Below are positions 8,861 through 19,032 of a stretch of DNA of 64,000 nt, one piece after another. The DNA is taken from NCBI GenBank assembly GCA_028280885.1, contig JANQKY010000071.1, positions 19,715 through 83,714 on the forward strand. The letters are read 5' to 3'. Position 1 is the stretch's first letter. Each line of letters begins with the position of its first letter. The stretch is from Tepidamorphus sp. GTDB lineage: Bacteria > Pseudomonadota > Alphaproteobacteria > Rhizobiales > Tepidamorphaceae. Both the position numbers and the translations under genes were made by a program. Below the pieces are notes generated by a model. The model had not been told where the DNA came from, made no database searches, and saw only the letters and a program-made list of their open reading frames with translations.

Positions 8861-9967
8861 TCAGCGACCGCCCGCCAGGTCGGCGATATGCGCTCCGATC
8901 GCGAGCGCCGATGTCAGCCCCGGCGATTCGAAGCCGAACAGGTTGATCAGCGCGCCGTCGCAGGCCGGAACGATGCGGAAATCCGGGCTGGCCTCGCCGT
9001 CCAGCTTCACGCGGACGCCGGAATAGTCGGGAAACAGGGCGCCGTCCGGCAGGTCCGGCCAGTAGGTCCGGATCGCTGCGTAGAACGGCTCGGCGCGCCG
9101 CGGATCGACCGTGTAGTCGATCTCGCCGCCGGCCCGGTCGAGCCATTCGACATCCGGTCCGAACCGCGCCTGCCCGCCCATGTCGAGCGTCAGGTGCACA
9201 CCAAGCCCGCCGGGCTCCGGCACCGGATAGATCAGCCGCGAGAACGGGCTTGCGCCATGCAGCGCGAAATAGTTTCCCTTGGCGTAGCGGACGGCGGGAA
9301 CGAGGTCGGCCGGCACGCCGTCGATCGCGGCCGCGACGCGATGGGCCTGAAGGCCGGCGGCGTTGACGACGAGCCGGGCGGCGATCTCGTAAGGTTGATC
9401 GCCGGAAAAACCAAGCGCGATCCGGCCATCGGCCAGCACCCGCCCGGCGGCGACGGGTGAAGCAAAGGCGACCGCGCCGCCGGCATCCTCGATGTCGCCC
9501 TGCAAAGCCAGCATCAGGGCATGGCTGTCGACGATCCCCGTCGAGGGCGACTTCAGCGCGCGAACGACCCGCAGCGCCGGCTCCAGTGCCAGCGCCGCAT
9601 CGCGGTCGAGGACCTCGAGATCGGCGACACCATTGGCCTCCGCGCGCGCCTTGAGCCCGTCGAGCCCCGGCGCCTGCGCCTCATCGCTTGCCACGATCAG
9701 CTTGCCGATCCTGCGATGCGGAATGCCGCGTTCGGCGCAACAGGCATAGAGGCGGTGCTTGCCCGCAACGCAGAACCGCGCCTTCAGGCTGCCGGGCGGA
9801 TAGTAGATGCCGGCATGGATCACCTCGCTGTTGCGGCTCGAGGTGCCGGTGCCGATTGCCTCAGCGGCCTCGGCGACGACGACCTCGCGGCCGGCAAGCG
9901 CCAGCGCCCGGGCCACCGCGAGACCGATGACGCCGGCGCCGACGACGATGACATCGGTGCTGTCCAT
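8861..9967 (-). CDS. LhgO-like FAD-dependent oxidoreductase
   Basis: The 368-residue protein is a DAO-fold flavoprotein. It has the dinucleotide motif GAGVIG (10-15), the [18 protein letters not shown] segment (about 45-62) characteristic of L-2-hydroxyglutarate oxidase/dehydrogenase relatives, and the C-terminal [18 protein letters not shown] stretch. LhgO oxidises L-2-hydroxyglutarate and passes electrons to quinone. The gene lies nine bases after the flavin monooxygenase on the same strand and is probably the last gene of the aromatic-acid operon. In that setting it might oxidise a hydroxy acid from ring breakdown, or simply be a general hydroxy-acid oxidase. Confidence 0.85.
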   Translation of the reverse strand: MDSTDVIVVGAGVIGLAVARALALAGREVVVAEAAEAIGTGTSSRNSEVIHAGIYYPPGSLKARFCVAGKHRLYACCAERGIPHRRIGKLIVASDEAQAPGLDGLKARAEANGVADLEVLDRDAALALEPALRVVRALKSPSTGIVDSHALMLALQGDIEDAGGAVAFASPVAAGRVLADGRIALGFSGDQPYEIAARLVVNAAGLQAHRVAAAIDGVPADLVPAVRYAKGNYFALHGASPFSRLIYPVPEPGGLGVHLTLDMGGQARFGPDVEWLDRAGGEIDYTVDPRRAEPFYAAIRTYWPDLPDGALFPDYSGVRVKLDGEASPDFRIVPACDGALINLFGFESPGLTSALAIGAHIADLAGGR

Positions 9968-9976
9968 GCCCGTCCC

Positions 9977-11233
9977 TCAAGCCCGCCCGCGCCCCTTGAC
10001 GCCACGCCCCTTCACCAGGAAGCCCGCCGTGCCGGCATAGCCCTTGACGATCGCCGCGCGTTCCTTGCGGCTCAGCACGTCGTTGACGTCCTCGAACAGA
10101 TAGGGATTGAGCTTCTCGACCTCGTCGATGACCCGTTCAGGCCCGCCCTTGCGGTTCAGGCGGACGACCTCCGCGGTCTTCGGCAACCGCTCCTTCTCGT
10201 AAGCATAGAGCGCCTCGCGGGGATGCTCGGCATTGGCCAGCGCATCGGCAAGGCAGCGCGCGTCGAGGATCGCCTGCGAGGCGCCGTTCGAGCCGACCGG
10301 ATACATCGGGTGCGCCGCGTCGCCCAGCAGCGTTACCCGGCCATGGGTCCAGCGCGGCAGCGGATCGCGGTCGGCCATCGGGTATTCGAAGATATCCGTG
10401 GTCGCCCGCACCAGGCCCTCGATATCCATGCCGGGAACGGCGAACCGCTTGGCATGCGGCAGCACCTCCCAGAGCTGGGCCCGCTTCGACCAGCTCTTTT
10501 CCGGCGGCGGCGCGGTCGCGCCGTCGGCGACGCGCACATTGACGACCCAGTTGGTCAGTTGCGTGCCGTTCCTGGCCGGCGCGATCGGATAGAGCACGAA
10601 CTTGCCGCCCATGCCGCCGCCGATCGCCATGGTCTCGCCGTCTTCCCAGACCGGCCAGTCGGTCGCCCCGCGCCACATGACGACGCCGTTCCAGCTCGGC
10701 GGCCCCTCATCGGGAAAGAACGCCTTGCGGCCGACGCTGTGGATACCGTCGGCACAGATCAGCACGTCGCCGCGCTCCGTCCAGCTTCCGCCGCCATCGA
10801 TGCTCTGGACGAAATGGGCGGTCACCGCGCCCTCGTCCTGCATGAAACCGGCCAGTTGCGCGCCGGTCTGAATGGCGTCGGGGCCCAGCCGTTCGATCAC
10901 CGCGTCGTAGATCACCTTCTGCAGCCGGCCGCGATGGATCGAGAATTGCGGCATGTCGTGGCCGGCATGCGTGCCGCGCAATTCGCGCCAGACTTCCTGG
11001 CCGTGCTTGGTGAGATAGCGCAGTTCGCGCGTGCGCACCGCGACCGCGTCGAGCCGGTCTAGCAGATCGAGCGCGGCCAGTTCGCGAATGGCATGCGGCA
11101 GCGTGTTGATGCCGACGCCGACCTCGCGCACCTCGGGCGATCGTTCGAACAGGTGGGCCTTGATGCCGCGCTGATGCAGCATCAGCGCCGTCGTCAGGCC
11201 GCCGATTCCGGCTCCTGCGATGAGGACCCTCAT
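9977..11233 (-). CDS. Class A flavin-dependent monooxygenase (aromatic hydroxylase type)
   Basis: The three hallmarks of single-component FAD/NADH aromatic hydroxylases are present in 418 residues: GAGIGG (7-12) for FAD, the DG motif in LICADGIHSVGRK (about 165), and the GD motif in LLGDAAHPMYPVGSNGA (about 305). Relatives include salicylate 1-monooxygenase and 3-hydroxybenzoate 6-hydroxylase, but the SNGASQAI version is shared by many uncharacterised members. It starts directly at the stop of the cupin gene with no gap. Its place in an anthranilate or salicylate CoA operon suggests an aromatic acid substrate or a related side branch. The exact reaction cannot be read from sequence. Confidence 0.88.
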   Translation of the reverse strand: MRVLIAGAGIGGLTTALMLHQRGIKAHLFERSPEVREVGVGINTLPHAIRELAALDLLDRLDAVAVRTRELRYLTKHGQEVWRELRGTHAGHDMPQFSIHRGRLQKVIYDAVIERLGPDAIQTGAQLAGFMQDEGAVTAHFVQSIDGGGSWTERGDVLICADGIHSVGRKAFFPDEGPPSWNGVVMWRGATDWPVWEDGETMAIGGGMGGKFVLYPIAPARNGTQLTNWVVNVRVADGATAPPPEKSWSKRAQLWEVLPHAKRFAVPGMDIEGLVRATTDIFEYPMADRDPLPRWTHGRVTLLGDAAHPMYPVGSNGASQAILDARCLADALANAEHPREALYAYEKERLPKTAEVVRLNRKGGPERVIDEVEKLNPYLFEDVNDVLSRKERAAIVKGYAGTAGFLVKGRGVKGRGRA

Positions 11234-11728
11234 TCAGGCCTCCTGCGCGTTGGTGCCGTCCTCGCCGTCGGCCTCTTCCGGCGGCGGCAGGAAATCGATC
11301 TCGTGCTCGGCCGAGACCGCGACGAGCTTTGCCGGGTCCGGATCGGCGCCCATGTTGTGGATCGCCCAGAACAGGTCGTAGAGCCGGCGTGCCGGCGACA
11401 CCCAGAACAGCGTCTTGATGGTCGTGCCGCTCTTGTTGAAGATCCCGTGCGGGATGCCGCGCGGCATGTGGACGAGATCGCCCGGCTCGGCGAAATTCTC
11501 TTCGCCATCGAGCAGGAAGTCGAAGCGGCCTTCGAGGATATAGAGGAACTCGTCCTGGGTCGGGTGGATATGCGGGGGCACGAAGGTGCCTGCCGGCAGC
11601 GTCGCGTGCCAGGAAAAAGAGGATTCGCAGATCTGCTTGGGCACATAGGTCTGGCCGAGGATGTTCCAGCTTATCCCGTCCATCCCGTCGCGCGCCCGCA
11701 GGATTCCAGCCGGCATGTCCATCAGCAT
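11234..11728 (-). CDS. Cupin domain protein
   Basis: The 164-residue single-domain cupin has both motifs: PPHIHPTQDEFLYILEG (motif 1, with HxH, then Glu, as metal ligands) and PGDLVHMPRGIPHGI (motif 2, with the last His ligand). It would bind one divalent metal, usually Fe or Mn. Many small cupins like this bind or isomerise, rather than cleave, ring compounds; it is much shorter than gentisate or homogentisate dioxygenases. A good GGGGGAG ribosome site precedes the ATG at 11728. The adjacent monooxygenase and transporter suggest it acts on the same aromatic substrate. Confidence 0.87.
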   Translation of the reverse strand: MLMDMPAGILRARDGMDGISWNILGQTYVPKQICESSFSWHATLPAGTFVPPHIHPTQDEFLYILEGRFDFLLDGEENFAEPGDLVHMPRGIPHGIFNKSGTTIKTLFWVSPARRLYDLFWAIHNMGADPDPAKLVAVSAEHEIDFLPPPEEADGEDGTNAQEA

Positions 11729-11775
11729 CGTCTCACTCCCCCTTTACGCGTGAGCCCATTTCCCGGGCCACTTGG

Positions 11776-12467
<692 letters not shown>

Positions 12468-12471
<4 letters not shown>

Positions 12472-13217
12472 GGCAGCTTCGTCCCCAGATACGCAGCGCG
12501 TGCGTCCTCGTCGGCGCGCACCGCCTCCGGCGTGCCGGTCGCGATCACCTTGCCATAGGCGAGCACGGAGATCCGGTCGGCGAGCTTGAACACGGCCTCC
12601 ATGTCGTGCTCGACGAGCAATATCGGGATCTGCGTCTTCAGCGTTTTCAGGGTCTCGGTCAGGGCGGCGCTCTCGCCCTTGCCGAGGCCGGCCATCGGCT
12701 CGTCGAGCAGCAGCGCCTTCGGCGCGCCGACGATCGCCATTGCCAGTTCGAGCAGCCGGTGTTCGCCATGCGACAGGTCGGCGCTGCGAACGGCTGCGCG
12801 ATGGCCCAGACCGATCGTTTCCAGCGCCGCGCGGGCCCTCGAATTCAGGGCGTCCTCGTTGCGCGCCGTGCCGAAGAAACGGAAGCTCGAGCCGTCCTTG
12901 GCCTGGGCGGCAAGCGCGACGTTCTCCAGGACCGAGAAGCTCCGGATGACGGTGGTGATCTGGAACGTCCGGCCGAGGCCGGCAAGCGCCCGCTGCGGTG
13001 GCGTCAGGCGGGAGATATCGGCGTCCGCCAGCACCACCTTGCCCCGGTCAGGGGCCAGCGTCCCCGACACCAGGTTGATCAGCGTCGTCTTGCCCGCCCC
13101 GTTGGGACCGATCAGCGCATGGCACTCGCCGGGTTTGAGATCGAGCGTCACGTTGTCGGTGACGAGCAGCGAGCCGAAGCTCTTCACAAGCCCGTCCAGC
13201 GCCAGCACGACACTCAT
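12468..13217 (-). CDS. Branched-chain-type ABC transporter ATPase (LivG-like)
   Basis: The 249-residue ATPase starts at the ATG at 13217 (MSVVLALDGLVKSFG), which overlaps the permease stop by four bases; the frame is open much further upstream, but that stretch only shadows the permease gene. Walker A is GPNGAGKTTL, the signature is LSHGEHRLLELAMAI and Walker B is KALLLDEPMAGL. HAAT-family LivG proteins usually carry LSYGEQR, so the signature is slightly divergent. It powers the same importer as the next gene. Confidence 0.92.
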
Positions 13218-14218
13218 CGCCCGCCCCCCACGCGCGCCAGCAGGTTGGCGAGGCCACCTTTGGCAAACAGTGCGATCAGCACCAGCATCGGCCCGAAGAT
13301 CAGCTTCCAGTCGACCGTGTAGCGCGACAGCGCCTCCTCGATCAGCACGACGAACAGCGCGCCCAGCAGCGCGCCGTTGCGCGTGCCCATCCCGCCGAGG
13401 ATGACCATCACGATCAGCGTGCCGGAATTCTGCCAGGAGGCGGTCGAGGGATTGATGAACTCGGTGTGGCAGGCCATCAGGAAGCCGGCCACCCCGGCAA
13501 ACAGCCCGGCGATGACATAAGCCGCGAGCCGGAACCGGTAGAGATCGAAGCCGACCACGCCAACCCTGAGCGGACTTTCCTTGCCCGCCCGCAGCACCCG
13601 GCCGAAACGCGACCCGGCGATCCGCCCGACCGCAAGCCAGGTGAGCGCCAGCACAACAAGCGTCGAATAGAACAGGCCCGAACCGGTCTGGAAGACATAG
13701 GCGCCGAACAGGTCGGGCGTATCCCACAGCGTCAGCCCGTCGTCGCCGCCATAGGAGGACAACGACGACAACGCGAAGAACAGCATCTGCCCGAAGGCGA
13801 GCGTGATCATGATGAAATAGACGCCCGAGGTGCGCAGCGAAATGGCGCCGGTCACCAGCGCGAAGCCGCCGCAGATCAGAAGCACCAGGCCGAGGATCGG
13901 CAAGGCCCCGTAGATGCCTTCGGTGAGCGCGATGCCGGTGACATAGGAGCCGAGGCCGAGAAAGGCGGCATGGCCGAAGCTGACCAGTCCGCTATAGCCG
14001 ATCAGCAGATCGAGCGAGATCGCGGCGATCGCCAGGATCATCGCCTTCATGACGAGATTGAGCACGTAGCTGCCGCCCGCCACCGCGGTGATCTGCGGCA
14101 TCAGGGCAAGCACGAGAAGGATCGCAAGCCCGGCCAGCAGCCCGGCATCGCCGAACCGCCGCGCCGGCGTGGCCCCGCCCTGTGGAGCCCTGTCCTGTGT
14201 GACAGACCGGTCCGTCAT
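13214..14218 (-). CDS. Branched-chain-type ABC transporter permease (LivM-like)
   Basis: The 334-residue protein is strongly hydrophobic with about nine to ten membrane segments after a polar N-terminus of about 25 residues. The conserved GYSGLVSFGHAAFLGLGSY stretch (about 68-86) is diagnostic for LivM permeases, and RVGVVGFDLYRFRLAAYV near 230 corresponds to the coupling-loop region. It overlaps the LivH-like gene by four bases upstream and the LivG-like gene by four bases downstream, so the membrane and ATPase subunits are tightly coupled. Confidence 0.93.
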   Translation of the reverse strand: MTDRSVTQDRAPQGGATPARRFGDAGLLAGLAILLVLALMPQITAVAGGSYVLNLVMKAMILAIAAISLDLLIGYSGLVSFGHAAFLGLGSYVTGIALTEGIYGALPILGLVLLICGGFALVTGAISLRTSGVYFIMITLAFGQMLFFALSSLSSYGGDDGLTLWDTPDLFGAYVFQTGSGLFYSTLVVLALTWLAVGRIAGSRFGRVLRAGKESPLRVGVVGFDLYRFRLAAYVIAGLFAGVAGFLMACHTEFINPSTASWQNSGTLIVMVILGGMGTRNGALLGALFVVLIEEALSRYTVDWKLIFGPMLVLIALFAKGGLANLLARVGGGR

Positions 14219-15141
14219 GCCGACCCCTTGGCCGGGAACAGGCCCTGCGGACGGAAGAACAGCACGGCGGCCATGAAGATATAGATCAGCATCGAGGCGA
14301 TCGAGGGTCCGATCTGGTTGGCGGCCGAGGCATCGAAGATCAGGTTCATGGCGTCGGTGGCGAGCGACCGGCCGAGCGTGTCGATCAGGCCGACCAGGAT
14401 CGCGGCGATGAAGGCGCCGCGGATCGAGCCGATGCCGCCGATGATGATGACGACGAAGGCGACGATCAGGAGATTGTCGCCCATGCCCGGTTCAAGCGTG
14501 AAGACGGGGGCGGCCAGCGCCCCGGCGAAACCGGCCAGCATGGCGCCGAAGCCGAAGACGATCATGAACAGCCGGCGGATATTGATGCCGAGCGCGCTGA
14601 CCATGTCGGCATTCGAGGCGCCGGCCCGGATCAGCATGCCGACACGCGTTCGCGTGACGACCAGATAGAGCCCCGCCGCGACCAGCACGCCGACGACGAT
14701 CAGGGCGAGCCGGTAGACCGGATAGAGCAGATTGTCAGTGAGCTGCAGCGAGGCGGAGAGGAATTCAGGGGCCGGCAGCGTCAGCGTGCCCGGCCCCCAG
14801 ATCACCTTCACCGCCTCGTTGACGAACAGGATGATGCCGAAGGTGGCGAGCACCTGGTCGAGATGATCCCTGTCGTAGAGATGTCGGAAGACGAGCGCCT
14901 CCAGCGCCAGCCCCAGGCACAGCGCCGTGACGAGGCCGAGCAGCAGCGCGGTCAGGAAATTGCCGGTGACGCCGAAATACATGAAGGTCAGGTAGGCGCC
15001 GATCATGTACTGGACGCCATGGGCCAGGTTGATGAAGCCCATGACGCCGAAGACGAGCGTCAGCCCGGCGGCGATCAGAAACAGGAGCACGCCATATTGC
15101 GCCCCGTTCAGAAGCTGAATCAGGAATAGCGTGGATGACAT
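14215..15141 (-). CDS. Branched-chain-type ABC transporter permease (LivH-like)
   Basis: The 308-residue permease has about eight membrane helices, with the LivH signature GVMGFINLAHGVQYMIGAY near the N-terminus and AFVVIIIGGIGSIRGAFIAAILVGL near the C-terminal third (the long signature is split across helices). I place the start at the ATG at 15141 because GGAGGG lies about ten bases upstream; an in-frame ATG at 15183 lacks one. It follows the binding-protein gene by about 30 bases. Confidence 0.92.
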   Translation of the reverse strand: MSSTLFLIQLLNGAQYGVLLFLIAAGLTLVFGVMGFINLAHGVQYMIGAYLTFMYFGVTGNFLTALLLGLVTALCLGLALEALVFRHLYDRDHLDQVLATFGIILFVNEAVKVIWGPGTLTLPAPEFLSASLQLTDNLLYPVYRLALIVVGVLVAAGLYLVVTRTRVGMLIRAGASNADMVSALGINIRRLFMIVFGFGAMLAGFAGALAAPVFTLEPGMGDNLLIVAFVVIIIGGIGSIRGAFIAAILVGLIDTLGRSLATDAMNLIFDASAANQIGPSIASMLIYIFMAAVLFFRPQGLFPAKGSA

Positions 15142-15170
15142 CCGACCGCCCTCCGGGATGCCTGTCTGTC

Positions 15171-16328
15171 TTACATCTTGCACTCGGCCGCGAAGCTGTC
15201 CGTGTGGTCGTCGAACACCTTCTTGTCGACCACGGTCCAGAACTTGCCGTCGTCGCGCTGGTCGACGCGCAGCAGATAGAAATCCTGGATCGGGAAGTGA
15301 TTGTTGTTGAAGGCGAAGTCCCCGCGCAGCGACTCGAAGTCGGCGGCCTCAAGCGCCTTGCGGAGCGCCTCCTTGTCCGACAGGTCACCGCCGACGGCGC
15401 GCACGGCGCTGTCGATCAGCAGCGCCGCGTCATAGGCCTGCATGGCGAAGCCGCCGGGGATGTAGCCGTATTTGGCCTCGAAATCGGCGACGAATTTCTT
15501 GCTCTGCGGCAGGTCCATCGACGGCGCCCAGTTGGTCGCGCCGAAGAAGCCGAGCGCGGCCTCCTTCTGCGCCGGCAGCGTCGCCTCGTCGACGGTGAAG
15601 GCCGACAGGAAGGTCATCTTGTCGGCCAGGCCGGACTCGCGGAACTGCTTGACGAAGCGCACGCCCATGCCGCCGGGCATAAAGGTGAACAGCGCCTCGG
15701 CCCCGGAATCCGACATCTGGGCGATCTCGGCGGAGAAGTCCTGATGGCCGAGCGGCGTATAGACCTCGTTGGTGATCTCGCCGTCATAGTACTTCTTGAA
15801 GCCCTCCACCGCGTCGCGGCCGGCCTGATAGTTCGGCGTCATCATGAAGACGCTCTTGATGCCCTGTTCCTTGGCATGCTTGCCGAGCGTCTCGAAATTC
15901 TGGTTGTTCTGATAGGAGGTCGAGAAGAAATACGGGTTGCAGTTGCGGCCCGCCAGCGTCGAGGGGCCGGCATTCGGGCTGATCAGGAAGGTCTCCGACC
16001 GGGTGACCGGCTTGAAGATCGCGCCCAGCACGTTCGAGAACACGGTGCCGACGACGAAATCGACCTGGTCGCGCTCCAGCAGGCCCTTGACGCGGGTCAG
16101 CGCGACATCGGGCTTCAGTTCGGAATCGACGACGAACAATTCGGTGTCGAGACCGCCGAGCTTGCCGTCCTTGTCGTCGATGGCGAGCTTGAAGCCGTCC
16201 TCGATCTGCTTGCCCAGAACGGCGGGCGGTCCGGACAGGGTGACGACCAGTCCGATCTTCAGGTCTTCAGCTGATGCCATGCCGGTGGCCATCAGCAGCG
16301 CGCCCAGGGCGCATGCGAGTTTTTTCAC
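15171..16328 (-). CDS. ABC transporter periplasmic binding protein (LivJ/LivK-like, aromatic type)
   Basis: The 385-residue protein has a clean signal peptide (MKKLACALGALLMATGMASA) and a type I periplasmic binding fold. LKIGLVVTLSGPPAVLGKQI opens the mature domain, and GGNLSD-like and FAMQAYDAALLIDSAV stretches match Leu/Ile/Val-binding-protein relatives (Peripla_BP_6). Family members linked to aromatic operons bind benzoates, phenylpropanoids or similar acids. It is the first transporter gene of the operon, followed immediately by the two permeases. Confidence 0.92.
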   Translation of the reverse strand: MKKLACALGALLMATGMASAEDLKIGLVVTLSGPPAVLGKQIEDGFKLAIDDKDGKLGGLDTELFVVDSELKPDVALTRVKGLLERDQVDFVVGTVFSNVLGAIFKPVTRSETFLISPNAGPSTLAGRNCNPYFFSTSYQNNQNFETLGKHAKEQGIKSVFMMTPNYQAGRDAVEGFKKYYDGEITNEVYTPLGHQDFSAEIAQMSDSGAEALFTFMPGGMGVRFVKQFRESGLADKMTFLSAFTVDEATLPAQKEAALGFFGATNWAPSMDLPQSKKFVADFEAKYGYIPGGFAMQAYDAALLIDSAVRAVGGDLSDKEALRKALEAADFESLRGDFAFNNNHFPIQDFYLLRVDQRDDGKFWTVVDKKVFDDHTDSFAAECKM

Positions 16329-16406
16329 GATAGTTTCTCCCTCTTGGATTTCAGCCGGCCGGTCTGGCGCGGTCTTTCCTGGAACAGGCCCGTTTCGGGC
16401 TTATGG

Positions 16407-16964
16407 TTACGCGCCGTCCTTCCCCGACCACGCCATACGGGCGAGCACGTCGTCAAGCGGCGTATCGACGAGATGGTTGGTATAGTTGGAAAGCGTCTTC
16501 ATGGCCACGCAGAGCAGGATTTCGAGCACGTTCTGCCTGGTGAAGCCCGCCGCGATGAAGGCATCGACGGTATCTTTCGAGTATCCGCGCTCGACCACGA
16601 CGTCCTCGGTAAACACGCGCAGCGCCTCGAGCCGCGGATCGTCGATCGGCTTGCCGGTGCGCAGCGCCTCGATCGCCGCCTTGTCGAGCTTGGCCATCCG
16701 AGCGCCGGAGGAATGGGCGGCAACGCAATAAGTGCAGCCGTTCTCCACGCTGATGGCAAGCAGGATGAGTTGCTGCTCGGCCGGCGAGAAGCTGGTCTTC
16801 GAGACCAGTTTCGACAGGGTCAGATAGGCTTCCAGCGTTACGTCGGATTCGGCCATCATGCCGTACAGATTGGGCAGGAAGCCCATCTTCTGCTGGACGT
16901 CGGCAAGCAGCTCGCCGGACTTTCCCGGCGCATCGTCCGGCGTGTAGAGGGTGAAGTCGGTCAT
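16407..16964 (-). CDS. AhpD-like / carboxymuconolactone decarboxylase family protein
   Basis: The 185-residue protein contains the AhpD CxxC centre in NGCTYCVAAHS (Cys77, Cys80, His84) within an all-helical CMD domain, preceded by a region (about 1-60) that matches peroxidase-related members. AhpD-type proteins are thiol peroxidase partners or general disulfide-redox enzymes. The ATG at 16964 has GGAGACGAG right before it; the open frame extends upstream but without a ribosome site. In an operon with two flavin monooxygenases it may remove peroxide leaked from uncoupled turnover, which is my inference. Confidence 0.88.
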   Translation of the reverse strand: MTDFTLYTPDDAPGKSGELLADVQQKMGFLPNLYGMMAESDVTLEAYLTLSKLVSKTSFSPAEQQLILLAISVENGCTYCVAAHSSGARMAKLDKAAIEALRTGKPIDDPRLEALRVFTEDVVVERGYSKDTVDAFIAAGFTRQNVLEILLCVAMKTLSNYTNHLVDTPLDDVLARMAWSGKDGA

Positions 16965-16999
16965 CTCGTCTCCTGGCGCTGTTCGGTTGTGGGGATGGG

Positions 17000-18547
17000 T
17001 CACGCGATCATCTGTTTCAGCGTGCCGCGCATGATCTTGCGGGTCGGGGTCTGCGGTAGCGCCTCGATGATTTCGAGCCGCTCCGGCCACTTGTATTTGG
17101 CGATCCCGGCGGCGTTTAGCTGGTCGGCCACAGCCTCAAGCGTCAGCGACCCGCCGTCGCGAAGCTGGACGCACAGGCAGCCGCGCTCGCCCAGATCCGG
17201 ATCGGGATAGGGCACGATCGCACAGGCCTCGACCGCGTCGAGCTTCAGGATATGCGCCTCGACGTCGACCGGATTGTATTTGACGCCGCCGCGATTGATG
17301 ATTTCCTTGACACGGCCGGTGAGCGTCAGAAAGCCGTCGCCATCCAGCACCGCCAGATCGCCGGTGCGGAACCAGCCATCGCCGGTAAAGGCCGCGTCCG
17401 TTTCGGCGGCGTTGTCGAGATAGCCGGCGAAGACCGATGGCCCGCGCACCTGCAACTCGCCCTCGCCTCCGGCCGGCAGCACATCGCCCTCCCCGCTGAC
17501 GACACGAAGTTCGGTCGCTTCCGAGGCGCGGCCTGCGGTTGTCAGCCGGCTCTGGCGCGGATCCGATGTCCGTCCGAAGGTGCCGGCCTGTAGCTCGCTC
17601 ATGCCCCAGAGCTGGATGACGTCGCCGTTTTCCATCAGGTCGTCGACCTGCTCGGCAAGCGCCGGCGGCACCGTGGAGCCCGACAGGCAGGTGAAACGCG
17701 TCGCGGCCAGATGGTCTGGGCCGATCTTTCCCGCAGCGCAAAACGGCGCGAAATGCGCCGGCGCCGCGAAGATCCCGGTCGGTTTCATCTCGCTTAAGAG
17801 CGGCAGGAAGGCCTGCGGATCGAAACCCGGCAGCAGCCCCTGCGTCGCGCCCGTCGCAAGGCACATATGCATGACGAACAGGCCGTAGAGATGGGTATAG
17901 GGCGCGACCGACAGCATGGTTTCACCCCGGGCGATGCCGAGTTGTTCGGCCGACCGTGCGGCGTTGCCGAGAAAGCCGCGATAGGCATGCGGCACGCCCT
18001 TCGGGCTCGCCGTGGTGCCGGAGGTATAGAGCAGCAGGAAGGGATCGTCCGGGGTCAGATCCGGCAGGTCGGGCGCGCTTTGCGTCTGCAAGAGGTCGCC
18101 GAACGACACCGCGCCCTCGACCGGCCCGCCCACCGCGATGACACGCTCAAGGCGCGGCAGGTCCGCGCCGAGCCGCAGCATTTCGGCGGCCGGCGAGATA
18201 TCCTTGAAGGTCGACAGGCCGATCGCCATGCGCGCCTTGCTGTGGCCGAGAAGATGGCCGAGTTCGGCCTGGCGATAGGGCATGTGCAGCGTCTGCACGA
18301 TGCCGCCGCAGGCGGTGACGGCCAGGAACGCGACCACATAGGCCTCGACATTGGGAAGCTGGACGGCGACGACATCGCCTTTCTTCAGGCCAAGCCCCTG
18401 CAAGCCGGCGGCGACAGCCCTAACCTCGCCGGCCAGATCGCCATAGGTCGTCGTGCCGGTCGGGCCGATAGTGGCGGCGGCCTCCGGGGTGTCCTGTGCG
18501 TGACGCTCAAGCCAGCGCCACAGCGTGTCCTGCGTTGCGTTCTCCAT
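17000..18547 (-). CDS. Aryl-CoA ligase (benzoate/2-aminobenzoate-CoA ligase-like)
   Basis: This is a 515-residue acyl/aryl adenylate-forming enzyme. It has the P-loop LLYTSGTTASPKGVPHAY (about 172-189), the hinge region GWFRTGDLAVLDGDGF, the core motif GRVKEIINRGGVKYNPVDVE, and the catalytic C-terminal Lys in PQTPTRKIMRG. It would convert an aromatic carboxylate, ATP and CoA to the aryl-CoA. Because the gene two places upstream makes an enzyme specific for 2-aminobenzoyl-CoA or salicylyl-CoA, anthranilate or salicylate is the likely substrate. The class is certain; the choice between the two substrates is open. Confidence 0.9.
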   Translation of the reverse strand: MENATQDTLWRWLERHAQDTPEAAATIGPTGTTTYGDLAGEVRAVAAGLQGLGLKKGDVVAVQLPNVEAYVVAFLAVTACGGIVQTLHMPYRQAELGHLLGHSKARMAIGLSTFKDISPAAEMLRLGADLPRLERVIAVGGPVEGAVSFGDLLQTQSAPDLPDLTPDDPFLLLYTSGTTASPKGVPHAYRGFLGNAARSAEQLGIARGETMLSVAPYTHLYGLFVMHMCLATGATQGLLPGFDPQAFLPLLSEMKPTGIFAAPAHFAPFCAAGKIGPDHLAATRFTCLSGSTVPPALAEQVDDLMENGDVIQLWGMSELQAGTFGRTSDPRQSRLTTAGRASEATELRVVSGEGDVLPAGGEGELQVRGPSVFAGYLDNAAETDAAFTGDGWFRTGDLAVLDGDGFLTLTGRVKEIINRGGVKYNPVDVEAHILKLDAVEACAIVPYPDPDLGERGCLCVQLRDGGSLTLEAVADQLNAAGIAKYKWPERLEIIEALPQTPTRKIMRGTLKQMIA

Positions 18548-18590
18548 GCCCTCTTGCCCGTTTTGTCGTTATGGTTCGATGGCGGTCGTT

Positions 18591-19028
18591 TCAGGTTATC
18601 AGGAAGGGTTCGATCCTCTCTCTGACGGTATCGGGGAACGGCTCCGATTTCGGCTGCTCTTTCGAGAAATCGGTGTGCACCAGGGTCGGCTCGGCCTGCA
18701 GGATGTCCTGCCCGTCCGGCCCGACGGCGGAAACCGACAGCGTCAGCGAAGAGCGGCCGAGTCGCCCGACCCGCAGGTGCCAGGAAATCCTGTCGCCCAG
18801 TTGCGCGGGGCTGGCAAAGCGGATCGACAGCGCCACGGTCGGCATCCCACGGCCTCTGACGAGATGCATCTCCCGGAACGGATAGTCCAGCGCGTCCGCG
18901 CACCAGTCCTCGACCACCCCGTTCAGATGCTCAAGCAGCCGGGGATAGAACGCGATGCCGGCGGGATCGCAATCGGCGAACCGCAGGCGCCGCGTCACGG
19001 TGAAGACTTGCGCCACCCCCTCGCTCAC
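18591..19028 (-). CDS. 4-hydroxybenzoyl-CoA thioesterase-type hotdog protein
   Basis: The protein is 145 residues from a GTG at 19028, chosen because GGAG lies seven bases upstream and the gene then begins four bases after the monooxygenase stop. The N-terminal RLRFADCDPAGIAFYPRLLEHLN carries the Asp of 4HBT-type thioesterases (the DxDPxGIxxxxxY pattern), followed by the hotdog core. It would release CoA from an aromatic or ring-opened thioester, matching thioesterases in known anthranilyl-CoA and gentisyl-CoA operons. Confidence 0.88.
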   Translation of the reverse strand: MSEGVAQVFTVTRRLRFADCDPAGIAFYPRLLEHLNGVVEDWCADALDYPFREMHLVRGRGMPTVALSIRFASPAQLGDRISWHLRVGRLGRSSLTLSVSAVGPDGQDILQAEPTLVHTDFSKEQPKSEPFPDTVRERIEPFLIT

Positions 19029-19032
19029 ACGC

